Notes: generated by a model from the letters alone, not told the origin. Positions 8,533 through 20,114 are shown, counted from the stretch's first letter. The stretch: 64,000 nt of DNA from Bradyrhizobium sp. 139 (GCF_023074175.1 NZ_JADPKS010000169.1:1-64000), one strand, 5' to 3'. A program made the numbers and translations.

Positions 8533-8556
8533 GGTCCCCGAATGGGGGCCTTTTTT
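8533..8556 (+). terminator. Plus-strand hairpin terminator without an obvious gene
   Basis: Stem GGTCCCC/GGGGGCC with loop GAAT followed by TTTTTT, a good intrinsic terminator for plus-strand RNA. No plus-strand gene precedes it, so it may end a small RNA. Confidence 0.45.
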
Positions 8557-8665
8557 CGAGGCGATTGCCTTCGCCAGGATTGCGCACGACTTCGTGATCA
8601 TTCGCAAATGATGGGGGGTAGACGTGGAACTGTCAATACACGCAGAACGTGAAGCCGAACGGAAC

Positions 8666-8696
8666 AAAAAAAAGCCGGGCTCAAGCGAGCCCGGCT
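8666..8696 (-). terminator. Terminator of the trxB-LysR transcript
   Basis: AGCCGGGCTC and GAGCCCGGCT pair perfectly around a 4-base loop. On the minus strand the stem is followed by eight T. It lies about 175 bp beyond the LysR stop codon. Confidence 0.8.
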
Positions 8697-8870
8697 TAAG
8701 GTATTGGCCACGTGAGGCCGACACAATCACCTTCCAAGAGGGATTACTGAACTCCCGCGCCACTGGAGGAGGGGGACAAATGCGCAACGCGAAAGCTCAG
8801 CGTGCAAGCAGTATGGGCTTGACGAGCGCCATGCATCAACCGTCCAAGCCGCATGTCAGACATGCGGAAA

Positions 8871-9794
8871 TCAGGACGGCCAGCGCTGCGCCTTGCTCAC
8901 TACGAAGTCGCGGAACACCTGCACGCGCGCGACTGTTTTCAATTCCTCGGGATAGACGAAATACGTGTCGAGCTGGATCGAATCCGATTCGCCGAACAGC
9001 TGCACCAGCCGACTCTGTTCTTCGATCAGATAATCCGGCAGCGCCGCGATGCCGAGGCCTTGCTGGCAGGCGCGCACGAGGCCGAGGATATTGTTGACCC
9101 TGAAATAGGCCTCGCGCGGACCGCTGCCGTTGCGGCCGGCCTCGACCAGCCAATTGCGGTTCTGAAGATGCGGCGCGAACGTGCCGTCGGAGAGCGTGAT
9201 GATGCGATGGGAGTCGAGCTCCTCGAGCGTGCGCGGCGTGCCGAAGCGCTTGATGTAATCAGGCGAGCAATAGGCGTGGAATCCCATCGCGAACAGCTTG
9301 CGCTGGATGAGATCCGGCTGGGTCGGCTTGCGGGTGCGGATCGCAACGTCGGCCTCGCGCATCGACAGGTCGAGCTCCTCGTCGGTGACGATCAGCGAGA
9401 TCCGAATCTCCGGATAGAGCGCGGTGAACTCGCCGAGCCGCGGGATCAGCCAGTTGATGCCGACGCCGGGCGTGGTGGTGATCTTGAGGTCGCCGCTCGG
9501 CCGCTCGCGGCTGTCGGTCAGCTTGGCGCGCGCCGCCTGGAGCTGCATGAACACGTCATGCGCGGTGCGGAACAGCAGGTCGCCCTGCTCGGTGAGGATC
9601 AGGCCGCGGGCGTGGCGGTGGAACAGCGAGACCGAGAGCTCCTGCTCCAGCGCCGAAACCTGGCGCGACACCGCCGATTGCGACAGGCCGAGCTGCTCGC
9701 CCGCATGCGTGAAGCTGCCCGCTTCCGCCGCCGCGTGAAACACCTTCAGCTTGTCCCAATCCATATCCGTAAATCCATCGCGTGTTCGAGGCAT
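8871..9794 (-). CDS. LysR-family transcriptional regulator
   Basis: Protein of 307 aa from ATG 9794, or 297 aa from ATG 9764; the first has GGAA upstream. The N-terminal winged helix-turn-helix is unmistakable: KLKVFHAAAEAGSFTHAGE, then LSQSAVSRQVSALEQEL. A periplasmic-binding-protein-like effector domain follows. The start lies 5 bp after the trxB stop, so it is in an operon with thioredoxin reductase. This suggests a redox-linked regulator, but the effector is unknown. The sequence GDLKITTTPGVG is typical of the CysB/OxyR-like fold junction. Confidence 0.9.
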   Translation of the reverse strand: MPRTRDGFTDMDWDKLKVFHAAAEAGSFTHAGEQLGLSQSAVSRQVSALEQELSVSLFHRHARGLILTEQGDLLFRTAHDVFMQLQAARAKLTDSRERPSGDLKITTTPGVGINWLIPRLGEFTALYPEIRISLIVTDEELDLSMREADVAIRTRKPTQPDLIQRKLFAMGFHAYCSPDYIKRFGTPRTLEELDSHRIITLSDGTFAPHLQNRNWLVEAGRNGSGPREAYFRVNNILGLVRACQQGLGIAALPDYLIEEQSRLVQLFGESDSIQLDTYFVYPEELKTVARVQVFRDFVVSKAQRWPS

Positions 9795-9799
9795 GATCT

Positions 9800-10765
9800 T
9801 TATTCCGCTGCCGCGCGCTCGCTGGCGCGCAGGGCCAAGAAACGTTCGGCTTCGAGCGCGGCCATACAGCCGAGGCCGGCGGCCGTTACGGCCTGGCGAT
9901 AGGTCTCGTCGGCGACATCGCCGGCGGCGAACAGGCCGGGCACCGAGGTCGCGGTCGAGTTCGGGGCGACCTCGACATAGCCCGACGGTTTCAGCTTGAC
10001 CTGGTCCTTCACGAGCTCGGTCGCCGGCGCATGGCCGATGGCGATGAACACGCCGTCGGCCTTCAGTTCGGTCAGCGCGCCGGTCTTGACGTTCTTCAGG
10101 CGGACATGGGTGACCTTGCCCGGATTCGTCTCGCCGCAGATTTCGTCGATGGCGTTCTCCCAGACAACCTTGATCTTGGGGTGCTTGAACAGGCGGTCTT
10201 GCAGGATGCGCTCGGCGCGGAAATGGTCGCGGCGGTGAACGATGGTCACCTGCGAGGCGAAATTGGTCAGGAACAGCGCTTCCTCGACCGCGGTGTTGCC
10301 GCCGCCGACCACGATCACGTCCTTGCCACGGTAGAAGAAGCCGTCGCAAGTGGCGCAAGCCGAGACGCCGAAGCCCTTGAAGGTTTCCTCTGAGCCGATG
10401 CCGAGCCAGCGCGCCTGGGCGCCGGTGGCGAGGATGACGGTATCGGCGAGATAAATGTCGCCGCTATCGCAGGTGAGGCGAAACGGCCGCTGCGAGGTGT
10501 CGAGCTTGATCACCAGATCGGTCTTGATCTGGGTCCCCACGTGCAGCGCCTGCTTCTCCATCTGCTCCATCAGCCATGGGCCCTGGATCACGTCGGCGAA
10601 GCCCGGATAGTTCTCGACATCGGTGGTGATGGTGAGCTGGCCGCCCGGCTGGATGCCCTGGATCAGGATCGGCTCGAGCATCGCGCGCGCGGCGTAGATC
10701 GCCGCCGTGTAGCCGGCGGGGCCGGAGCCAATAATGACGACCTTTGCATGGACAGGGGCGGGCAT
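9800..10765 (-). CDS. trxB: Thioredoxin reductase
   Basis: Protein of 321 aa, standard for low-molecular-weight TrxR. The FAD-binding GSGPAG lies at 13-18, the redox-active CATC at 137-140, the NADPH-binding VVGGGNTAVEEA near 151-162, and the C-terminal FAD motif GLFAAGDVAD near 285. It reduces thioredoxin with NADPH in the cytosol. It overlaps the LysR gene's transcription unit. An Lrp-type regulator is transcribed divergently. Confidence 0.96.
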   Translation of the reverse strand: MPAPVHAKVVIIGSGPAGYTAAIYAARAMLEPILIQGIQPGGQLTITTDVENYPGFADVIQGPWLMEQMEKQALHVGTQIKTDLVIKLDTSQRPFRLTCDSGDIYLADTVILATGAQARWLGIGSEETFKGFGVSACATCDGFFYRGKDVIVVGGGNTAVEEALFLTNFASQVTIVHRRDHFRAERILQDRLFKHPKIKVVWENAIDEICGETNPGKVTHVRLKNVKTGALTELKADGVFIAIGHAPATELVKDQVKLKPSGYVEVAPNSTATSVPGLFAAGDVADETYRQAVTAAGLGCMAALEAERFLALRASERAAAE

Positions 10766-10938
10766 GTCGACGGACGCCTTTCACGGGGGATTGCAGCGCG
10801 GGCGCGGAACGTGCCGGGAGGCCTCGCGGAGGCGCTGAAATATCAGAGCTAATCTAAGCCTTCTGGTGAGCCATGCAAGAATTGCATTCCCTGTCGGCGG
10901 ATTTTTCCAACAAGGAACAAAAGTCGATTGCGCTGCAC

Positions 10939-10955
10939 GCGCAATAAAATTGCGC
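10939..10955. promoter_or_regulatory. Perfect palindrome GCGCAAT-AAA-ATTGCGC between trxB and the Lrp-type regulator
   Basis: Seven-bp arms with a 3-bp AT spacer lie 75 bp before the regulator's GTG and about 175 bp before trxB. The length and AT-rich centre suit an Lrp/AsnC family operator, most simply for autoregulation. This is inference from position and symmetry. Confidence 0.45.
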
Positions 10956-11029
10956 AATCGCTGCGGACTGGCTATGAGGATTGCCAGAAATTCACCCGAT
11001 GCCCCCGCAAGGCCAGGAGTTCCAATCAC

Positions 11030-11509
11030 GTGTCGCGGAACCTAGACGAGATCGACTTCAAAATTCTCGCCGAGATCCAGGCCGATGGTCGAATCACCAA
11101 TGTCGAGCTGGCCAAGCGCGTCGGCATCTCGCCGCCACCTTGCCTGCGCCGCGTCCGGGCGCTGGAGGAGGAGGGCTACATCCACGGCTATCGCGGCCTC
11201 CTGGACGCCCGCAAGCTCGGCTTCGACGTCACCGTGTTTGCCGCGGTGCACCTATCCAGCCAGGCCGAGGCGGATTTGCGCGCCTTCGAGGAGTTCGTCC
11301 GCGCCGAGCCCCTGGTGCGGGAATGCTGGATGCTGTCGGGCGAGGTCGATTTCATCCTGAAATGCGTCGCGCCCGACATGGCCACCTTCCAGGATTTCGT
11401 CACCCACCTGACCGCGGCGCCCCATGTCCGCAACGTCCGGACCTCGCTGGTGCTGCATAACTCGAAATACGAGGCGGCGGTGCCGCTGGACGTGAAGGGA
11501 CGACGCTAA
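11030..11509 (+). CDS. Lrp/AsnC-family transcriptional regulator
   Basis: Protein of 159 aa, normal for the family. The GTG at 11030 with AGGAG upstream gives the classic beginning LDEIDFKILAEIQADGRITN; longer starts only add low-complexity sequence. The helix-turn-helix is NVELAKRVGISPPPCLRRV at about 22-40, followed by a RAM domain with HLSSQ and GEVDFILKCVAPD. Members bind amino acids and control amino-acid metabolism. Bradyrhizobium-type paralogues are numerous, so the specific target is open. Confidence 0.9.
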   Translation: MSRNLDEIDFKILAEIQADGRITNVELAKRVGISPPPCLRRVRALEEEGYIHGYRGLLDARKLGFDVTVFAAVHLSSQAEADLRAFEEFVRAEPLVRECWMLSGEVDFILKCVAPDMATFQDFVTHLTAAPHVRNVRTSLVLHNSKYEAAVPLDVKGRR

Positions 11510-11606
11510 GGCGGTCGGACCGAGCGCTGCTGTCACCGCGACGCCGGTGCGCTCCCTCTCGCGCAAGCAGGAGAGGTGCAGCGAGTCCGCGGCAACACGC
11601 AGAGAC

Positions 11607-11636
11607 AAAAAAGGCCGCGCGAGGCGCGGCCTTTTT
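11607..11636 (-). terminator. Terminator between greA and the Lrp-type gene
   Basis: GGCCGCGC-GAG-GCGCGGCC flanked by A6 on one side and T5 on the other, so it works for both converging transcripts. It lies 31 bp beyond the greA stop. Confidence 0.8.
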
Positions 11637-11667
11637 CAATTCGTCATCACGCGGCAACGGCAAATCC

Positions 11668-12141
11668 CTACCGCCACTCCACCTTGGTGATCTCATACGC
11701 CTTGGCGCCGCCGGGGGCGTTGACCTCGACGGTTGAGCCCTTCTTCTTGCCGATCAGCGCGCGCGCGAGCGGCGAGGTGATGGAGATGCGGCCCTTCTTG
11801 GCGTCGGCCTCGACCTCGCCGACGATCTGCCACACCGCCTTTTTCTCGGTGTCCTCGTCGACCAGCGTCACGGTGGCGCCGAACTTGATGGTGTCGCCGG
11901 ACAGCTTCGAGATGTCGATGATATCGGCACGCGCGAGCTTGTCCTCGAGCTCGGCGATGCGGCCCTCATTGTGGGACTGCTCTTCCTTCGCGGCATGATA
12001 TTCCGCGTTCTCCGACAGGTCGCCGTGGGAGCGCGCCTCCGCGATATGCTCGATGATGCGCGGACGGTCCTCCGACTGGCGCTTCTTCAATTCTTCCCCG
12101 AGCGCGGCAAACCCGCCCGCTGTCATCGGAACCTTTTCCAT
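11668..12141 (-). CDS. greA: Transcription elongation factor GreA
   Basis: Protein of 157 aa with the full GreA layout. The N-terminal coiled coil carries the conserved DLSENAEY at about 40-47 (the acidic tip that stimulates RNA cleavage by polymerase). The C-terminal FKBP-like domain carries ISITSPLARALIGKKKGSTVEVNAPGG in pieces and ends YEITKVEW. It rescues backtracked RNA polymerase. It lies downstream of carB on the same strand with a 211-bp gap. Confidence 0.97.
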   Translation of the reverse strand: MEKVPMTAGGFAALGEELKKRQSEDRPRIIEHIAEARSHGDLSENAEYHAAKEEQSHNEGRIAELEDKLARADIIDISKLSGDTIKFGATVTLVDEDTEKKAVWQIVGEVEADAKKGRISITSPLARALIGKKKGSTVEVNAPGGAKAYEITKVEWR

Positions 12142-12352
12142 CTTCTCTCTCGTCCTTCGATCGTGCGCTCCAAAACGCGGATGGGCGCCCGCAACCTTGA
12201 TTGGTCGGTCTTCCGGGGCCTAAGACAGGGCCGCCGGAGGTTGACAGATAGGGGCTGGGCAACGGAACAGAACTACCCCACGACCGGACAGTTCCTCCGG
12301 CCATTGTGGCTTCATCGCCAATCACTTAGCGGAGGCTTTGCCCCGCCGATGA

Positions 12353-15817
<3,465 letters not shown>

Positions 15818-15846
15818 CAACTCTCGCCGGACTGGAAGTTGGGCAC

Positions 15847-15876
15847 AAAAAAAGGGCGCGCTAGCCGCGCGTCCCT
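15847..15876 (-). terminator. Terminator after the MFS transporter
   Basis: Minus-strand stem GGGACGCGC/GCGCGCCC with a bulged A, followed by a run of seven T. It lies between the MFS stop and the carB start. Confidence 0.55.
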
Positions 15877-15959
15877 GAGCCGAGAGCGCGGGGGTCTCCC
15901 TCGCGCGCGGGTGGGTCTTAGACCAGTTTTCAGGGCGGCGAAACCCCGAAAAACGCCCA

Positions 15960-17129
15960 TCAACCGGCAATTTTGACGGGTTTTGGCCGCGCCTGCCAAC
16001 CTCGGGCGAGATGCACCAGAAGCGAGGCCGCAACGCTCGATCCGCCGATCCAGCCAAGGTCGGTCGGCGAGAGGGTCGCCAGCACCGTCCCGCCCAGCGC
16101 CCCGCCGATGGCGAAGCCGAGATACATCGCGGAGGCGTTGAGCGAGAGTGCGATCATCGAGGCCTGCGGCTCGATCCGGATGATGCTGGCAATCTGGGCC
16201 GGATAGAACGCCCAGCCCGAGATGCCCCAGAGGAAGATCGCGCCCAGCACGGCGTAATGCGCCTGACCCGGCATCAGCTTCAGGACCAGCGAATGCAGGA
16301 TCAGCGCGCTCGCCATGCCGGCGAGGCCGAGGGCTGCGGTCGCGCGCGTGCCGAACCGGTCTGCCAGAATGCCGCCGAGCATATTCCCGATCGCCGCCGC
16401 GCCGCCGAACACCAACAGTGCGAGGCTGATCTGCGTGGCATCGAAGCCGAGGCCGCGCAGCGGGACGGCGAAATAGGTGAATACGGTGAAGCCGCCGAGC
16501 GCCCATAGAATCGTGATCACAAGCGCGACCAGCACGTGGCTGTGGCGCGCCACTGCAAGCCGTTCGCTGAGAGAGGCTGTGTTTCGCGGCAAACCGCGGG
16601 GCAGCCCGAGCAGAAGCCCGGCAAGCGCCACCGCGCCGATCAGGGCAACCATGGCAAAGGTCGCGCGCCAACCGAACAGGCTGCCGACGAGATTGCCGAG
16701 GGGAACACCGACGACGGTCGCAACCGTGAGGCCCGACGTGACCAGCGCCACCGCGCGGCCGCGCCGTTCGGGCGCGGCAACGGCTATCGACACCGCGAGC
16801 GCCGTCGGCATGCACAGCCCGGAGCCCAGCGCCATCAGCATGCGTGAGGCCAGCAGCAGGGCGTAGCTGGACGCCACCACCGCCGCGAGGTTTCCGGCGA
16901 TGAAGGTCGACAGCGCCAGGGCCAGCACGGTGCGGCGGTCGATGTTGTTCAGCGTCACCGCCAGGATCGGCGAGCCCACCGCATAGGTGAGGGCGTAGGC
17001 GGTGACCAATTGGCCCGCGGCCGAGACCGAAATCGACAGGTCGGTGGCGATTGCCGGCAAAAGCCCAGCAATGACAAAGCCTTCCGTGCCGATCGCAAAC
17101 GCCGCGAGGGCCAGCCAGAACACGCTCAT
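15960..17129 (-). CDS. MFS transporter (AraJ/drug-efflux type)
   Basis: Protein of 389 aa with 12 predicted membrane spans. The MFS signatures include NNIDRRTVL after the second span, RGRAVALVTSG, and the start FWLALAAFAIGTEGFVIAGL characteristic of the DHA1 arabinose/drug efflux branch. It probably exports a small hydrophobic compound. It is transcribed divergently from a winged-helix regulator, and both promoters lie over two identical operator-like palindromes. The regulator probably represses the exporter until an inducer appears. Confidence 0.9.
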   Translation of the reverse strand: MSVFWLALAAFAIGTEGFVIAGLLPAIATDLSISVSAAGQLVTAYALTYAVGSPILAVTLNNIDRRTVLALALSTFIAGNLAAVVASSYALLLASRMLMALGSGLCMPTALAVSIAVAAPERRGRAVALVTSGLTVATVVGVPLGNLVGSLFGWRATFAMVALIGAVALAGLLLGLPRGLPRNTASLSERLAVARHSHVLVALVITILWALGGFTVFTYFAVPLRGLGFDATQISLALLVFGGAAAIGNMLGGILADRFGTRATAALGLAGMASALILHSLVLKLMPGQAHYAVLGAIFLWGISGWAFYPAQIASIIRIEPQASMIALSLNASAMYLGFAIGGALGGTVLATLSPTDLGWIGGSSVAASLLVHLARGWQARPKPVKIAG

Positions 17130-17146
17130 TAGAACAAAATCCCTAT

Positions 17147-17164
17147 GTTCAACGTTTATTGAAC
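17147..17164. promoter_or_regulatory. Operator GTTCAA-N6-TTGAAC, copy 1
   Basis: Perfect 6-bp inverted repeat with a 6-bp spacer, 17 bp upstream of the MFS start codon. It is identical in arms and spacing to copy 2, 47 bp away. Confidence 0.65.
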
Positions 17165-17193
17165 TATGAATGTTGAGGTGTAGGAGTCAATTG

Positions 17194-17211
17194 GTTCAAG
17201 AACTATTGAAC
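17194..17211. promoter_or_regulatory. Operator GTTCAA-N6-TTGAAC, copy 2
   Basis: Second perfect copy, 30 bp upstream of the regulator start codon. The centre-to-centre distance of 47 bp is about 4.5 helical turns. Likely bound by the product of 17242-17619. Confidence 0.65.
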
Positions 17212-17241
17212 ATGTTGGCCGCTTCGCTATGATTTCGGACC

Positions 17242-17619
17242 ATGAGCCGCACGCCCCTTCATCCCACCCGCGAGCAGATCGAGCTGCCGATGGTTCTGGA
17301 TTGCCTGAGCGATCCGATCCGATTGGCGATCGTCTACCAACTTGCCCAGCAGGAACGTGTCAGCAGCGAACTGCGCTGCGGTGACTTCTACGCGCTCAGC
17401 GGCAAGTCCAATCTCGCCTACCATTTTGCCAAGCTGCGCGAATGCGGCCTGATGCTGACGCGCGTGGCGGGCACGAACCGCTTCATGCGGCTCCGCCGCG
17501 AGGATCTGGACGCACGCTTCCCCGGCCTGCTCGATGCGGTGATCAGCTCCGCGGCGAAGGATGCCGATCGGCTTCAGCTGCTGTCCGACTGCGAAATGGT
17601 CGCCGCGGACCGAAACTGA
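17242..17619 (+). CDS. ArsR-like winged-helix regulator
   Basis: Protein of 125 aa. The ArsR-type core is LPMVLDCLSDPIRLAIVYQLAQ at 18-39, with recognition helix SGKSNLAYHFAKLRECGL around 58-75. No metal-binding CxC is present, so it is not a classic metal sensor. It is divergent from an MFS exporter with twin palindromic operators in the 112-bp gap, the usual layout for a repressor of its own exporter. The inducer is unknown. Confidence 0.85.
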   Translation: MSRTPLHPTREQIELPMVLDCLSDPIRLAIVYQLAQQERVSSELRCGDFYALSGKSNLAYHFAKLRECGLMLTRVAGTNRFMRLRREDLDARFPGLLDAVISSAAKDADRLQLLSDCEMVAADRN

Positions 17620-17960
17620 GATGATTGCGCGCGGCGTCCGATTTGCCCGGCAGGTCAATGCCTTCAAGATCCAGCGAGCATCGCGCCGAAAGTCACCGGC
17701 TACTTTGCATACGGGTTGTTTTCGAGATCTTGTTTTGGTCGGGGCCGACCGAAGCCCGGCTTCGTCCTTCGGGCTTCGCCGCGGCGGCCTTCGCTAGGAT
17801 AGGGCCTGCCGAGCCGAAGTCGGCGAAGGCTGGAGACCCGGCCTGGATTTGAACCAGGATAAAGAGCGATGCACCGCCCTCGCGTAGACGCTTCCGCCAC
17901 CGGGCCGCGCTGATCATTGCCGATCGGCGTGTCACAAGCCACCTCAGGCAATCGTTATGC
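17620..17960. other. Spacer with a tRNA-like element
   Basis: About 340 bp without a protein gene. The left part is degenerate repeat-like sequence with several CTTCG/CGAAG hairpins (about 17750-17828). The right part holds the tRNA-like element listed at 17831-17906. Confidence 0.5.
17831..17906 (-). tRNA. tRNA-Cys-like element with GCA anticodon and unusual arms
   Basis: The minus strand folds as a cloverleaf ending in an encoded CCA. The acceptor stem is GGCCCGG/CCGGGTC (7 bp, one G-T), followed by discriminator T73 and CCA. The T arm is CCTGG-TTCAAAT-CCAGG (perfect). The D arm is GCG/CGC with an atypical loop lacking the usual GG. The anticodon arm is AGGGC/GCTCT closing an 8-base loop GGTGCATC, which contains T followed by GCA. 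GCA plus T73 is the tRNA-Cys identity pair. The 8-base anticodon loop and the odd D loop make it non-canonical; it is either a divergent second tRNA-Cys or a decaying one. Confidence 0.55.
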
Positions 17961-18662
17961 TTAACGGAGCAGAGGCGGCCGCGCGATGAAGGTCATGCGC
18001 CAGCGATTATGGCCGATATTGGTGTGGGCGCGCTGGGCAGCGAAGCCGGCCGCGGTCAGCTTGGCGACGATCTCGTTCTCGCTGTAGCGCTGAAGTCCGA
18101 TGCGCGTGCGCAGATGACGGTAATCAGACAACGCGGTGCTGATCAGCCCGATCAGAGCATCCTTGAGGAAGCCGTGACGCAGGCCGAAACCGAGCAGCGC
18201 CATCACGTCCCTGATCATGCCGACATTGGGCTGCAAGATATCTCCGAGTACCAGCTTGCCGGATGGGGTCAGCAATCGCCTGATGTTGATCAGCGCGGCA
18301 TCGAGCTCCTCGCCCGTCATATATTGCGCGACCGAGTTCATCACCGCGAGGTCGATGGACTGGTCCTGCATCTTGCGGATGTCGTCGAGCGAGCGGACGC
18401 GGATCTTGGTGTTCGGGGCATACCGCGCGATCAATCGGCCGCGCACGCCGGGGGCAGGCTCGGCCAGAATCAGCTTGCCGCAGGCCGCGGCCACCTGGCT
18501 CGCCGACAACGCCTCACCGCAGGCATAGTCGAGCACGGTCGCATCGGGCGATGAGATGTAGCCGATGATGTCCCGCGCGATGATCTGGAAGTGCAAATCG
18601 CGATGCAGCTTGCTGACATAGATCGTATGCGTGGAGTCGTAATAGTCGATCCAATCGTCCAT
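17961..18662 (-). CDS. Class I SAM-dependent methyltransferase
   Basis: Protein of 233 aa from ATG 18662; a TTG seven codons upstream is an alternative. The Rossmann-like core has motif I as VLDYACGEALSAS at about 43-55, with a post-I acidic residue in LILAEPAPG and a motif IV-like IDLAVMNSVAQYM. A C-terminal lid contains LSDYRHLRTRIGLQRYSENEI. Motif I has CGEALS rather than GxGxG, so the substrate class is unclear. Its neighbours do not suggest a pathway. Confidence 0.78.
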   Translation of the reverse strand: MDDWIDYYDSTHTIYVSKLHRDLHFQIIARDIIGYISSPDATVLDYACGEALSASQVAAACGKLILAEPAPGVRGRLIARYAPNTKIRVRSLDDIRKMQDQSIDLAVMNSVAQYMTGEELDAALINIRRLLTPSGKLVLGDILQPNVGMIRDVMALLGFGLRHGFLKDALIGLISTALSDYRHLRTRIGLQRYSENEIVAKLTAAGFAAQRAHTNIGHNRWRMTFIARPPLLR

Positions 18663-18774
18663 GGTATCGAGGGCCCCGGCCAAGCGGTTCCGTTAAAGGA
18701 ACAGGCGCTGCCCGCCTGCGTTAGGGGTGCGGCGGCGCGCCGTCAATGTCAGCGTCCTAACAGGAAGGTTTCCC

Positions 18775-19299
18775 GTGAGCAAAGCCCCCAGCAAGGTCTC
18801 GCCCGACCTCGACACTCCCACCGATCTGTCGCCCCAGGCGGTCAACAAGGTTTCGGAGGCGCTCAACGTGCTTCTGGCCGACGCCTTCGCGCTGTATCTG
18901 AAGACCAAGAATTTTCACTGGCACATCAGCGGCCGGCATTTTCGCGACTACCATCTGCTGCTCGACGAGCAGTCCGATCAGATATTCGCGACCACCGACC
19001 AGCTCGCCGAGCGGGTCCGCAAGATCGGCGGCGTGACGCTGAAGTCGATCGGCCAGGTCGCCAAGCTCCAGACCATCAAGGACAACAACGAGGACTACGT
19101 CCCGCCGCGCGAGATGCTGCGCGAGCTGATGCAGGACAACAAGCATGTCGCAGCTGCGATGCGCAAGGCGCACGATGTCTGCGACGAAGCCGGCGATGTC
19201 GCCAGCGCCAGCATCCTCGAAAACTTCATCGACGAGACCGAGCGCCGCACCTGGTTCCTGTTCGAGGCCACCCGCCAGGAAGGCGGCAACGAGGCGTAG
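18775..19299 (+). CDS. dps: Dps/ferritin-like DNA-protecting protein
   Basis: Protein of 174 aa. The GTG at 18775 has a strong AGGAAGG 6-12 bases upstream. The Dps signature LYLKTKNFHWHISGRHF and the ferroxidase residues in HLLLDEQSDQI are present near residues 42-75. Dps dodecamers bind DNA and store iron, protecting DNA from peroxide in stationary phase. The N-terminal 30 residues contain lysines and prolines suited to DNA contact. Confidence 0.92.
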   Translation: MSKAPSKVSPDLDTPTDLSPQAVNKVSEALNVLLADAFALYLKTKNFHWHISGRHFRDYHLLLDEQSDQIFATTDQLAERVRKIGGVTLKSIGQVAKLQTIKDNNEDYVPPREMLRELMQDNKHVAAAMRKAHDVCDEAGDVASASILENFIDETERRTWFLFEATRQEGGNEA

Positions 19300-19309
19300 G
19301 GGCACGGTG

Positions 19310-19413
19310 CCGTAGGGGGCAAAGGCGCGCTCTTGCGCGCCGTGCCCACCAAGTATCCTTACGGCTTAAGTCGATTGGTGGGCACACTTCGCTTTGCCCA
19401 CCCTACGGCATCG
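19310..19413. repeat. Dispersed inverted repeat (GTGGGCA...TGCCCAC type)
   Basis: GCCGTAGGGGGCAAAGGCGC...GTGCCCACCA and, facing it, TTGGTGGGCACACTTCGC...CCACCCTACGGC form two arms about 45 bp long. This is a recurring intergenic palindrome in Bradyrhizobium-like genomes. Confidence 0.55.
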
Positions 19414-19422
19414 CGCTTGTAG

Positions 19423-19944
19423 CTACCGCCACAGCCGCATCATCGCACCATCCTTGCCCGTGACCGGATCGGCGGGCGGCAGCGCCACCTTCGGAATCGT
19501 CGTCAACGCCCTGGCGTGGTTCTCGGGCGTTGCTCGCGTGATCTCCATCTTTGCGCCCGGCGGGTAGGCGCCGATCACGCAGAAATCATCGCTTGCGTTG
19601 ATGCATTGGTGACCGGTACCGGCGGGCAGGATCGCGACGTCGGCCGACTTGATCTCCAGCTCCTGGCCATGGTCGCCGCCGAAGCGGACCCGCGCGCTTC
19701 CCCGCGCAACACCGAGCACCTCATGCACGGTCGCGTGGTAGTGCAGATAGTCGTAGACGCCATTGCGCCACGTGCCGCCCCAGCCGTTCGCTTCGAACAG
19801 GTTTTCGATGGTCTCTTCAGGGCGCTCCGGATCGAGCTTCACCGCGCCCTGGTAGACCAGGAACGGGAGGACGTTGTTCGGCACGAGCCCGTCATCCTCA
19901 AACACGATGGAGAGCGGTTCGGCGTTGTCGCGGACGACGGACAT
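19423..19944 (-). CDS. Cupin-domain protein
   Basis: Protein of 173 aa. The cupin motif 1 is YLHYHATVHEVLGVARGSARV (His68 and His70 and a Glu), and motif 2 is ILPAGTGHQCI, giving a likely metal-binding site. The overall sequence resembles the YjlB-like cupin group. Enzymatic or sensor role unknown. It stands alone between the dps and carA genes. Confidence 0.82.
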   Translation of the reverse strand: MSVVRDNAEPLSIVFEDDGLVPNNVLPFLVYQGAVKLDPERPEETIENLFEANGWGGTWRNGVYDYLHYHATVHEVLGVARGSARVRFGGDHGQELEIKSADVAILPAGTGHQCINASDDFCVIGAYPPGAKMEITRATPENHARALTTIPKVALPPADPVTGKDGAMMRLWR

Positions 19945-20010
19945 GGCGGGGCTCCTGCGTGAGCGTAGCAGGGATCAACGAGGGGTGAGAGACGATGTTC
20001 CTCACTCGGT

Positions 20011-20114
20011 GGTCGTTCCGGGGCGACGCGCAGCGTCGAGCCCGGAATCCATTTCGCCGCTGAGCGTGCTGTCTGATGGATTCCGGGCTCGCGCTACGCG
20101 CGCCCCGGAATGAC
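20011..20114. repeat. REP-like palindromic element, copy A
   Basis: GTCGTTCCGGGGCGACGCGC...GCCCGGAATCCAT faces ATGGATTCCGGGCTCGCGCT...CCCCGGAATGAC, forming a long imperfect hairpin. A second member of the same family lies at 22722-22826. Confidence 0.7.

Larger units (their letters stand above)
8410..8870. other. Leader and spacer between DapA-family and LysR genes
   Basis: About 460 bp without a convincing protein gene. It holds a palindromic hairpin just after the LysR stop (CCGCATGTC/GACATGCGG, about 8850-8868) and three terminator-like hairpins listed separately. There is also a minus-strand promoter-like box: TTGACA near 8629-8634, with ATCATT about 18 bp further on. Together these could define a short RNA of about 140 nt, or an attenuated leader, reading toward the DapA-family gene. 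Confidence 0.45.

Noticed and set aside
8780..9097. Plus-strand frame with a strong GGAGGAGGGGG site at 8769
   Set aside because: Most of it is antisense to the LysR gene; the part outside is about 30 codons with no recognisable features. The purine run may be chance or part of another transcript.
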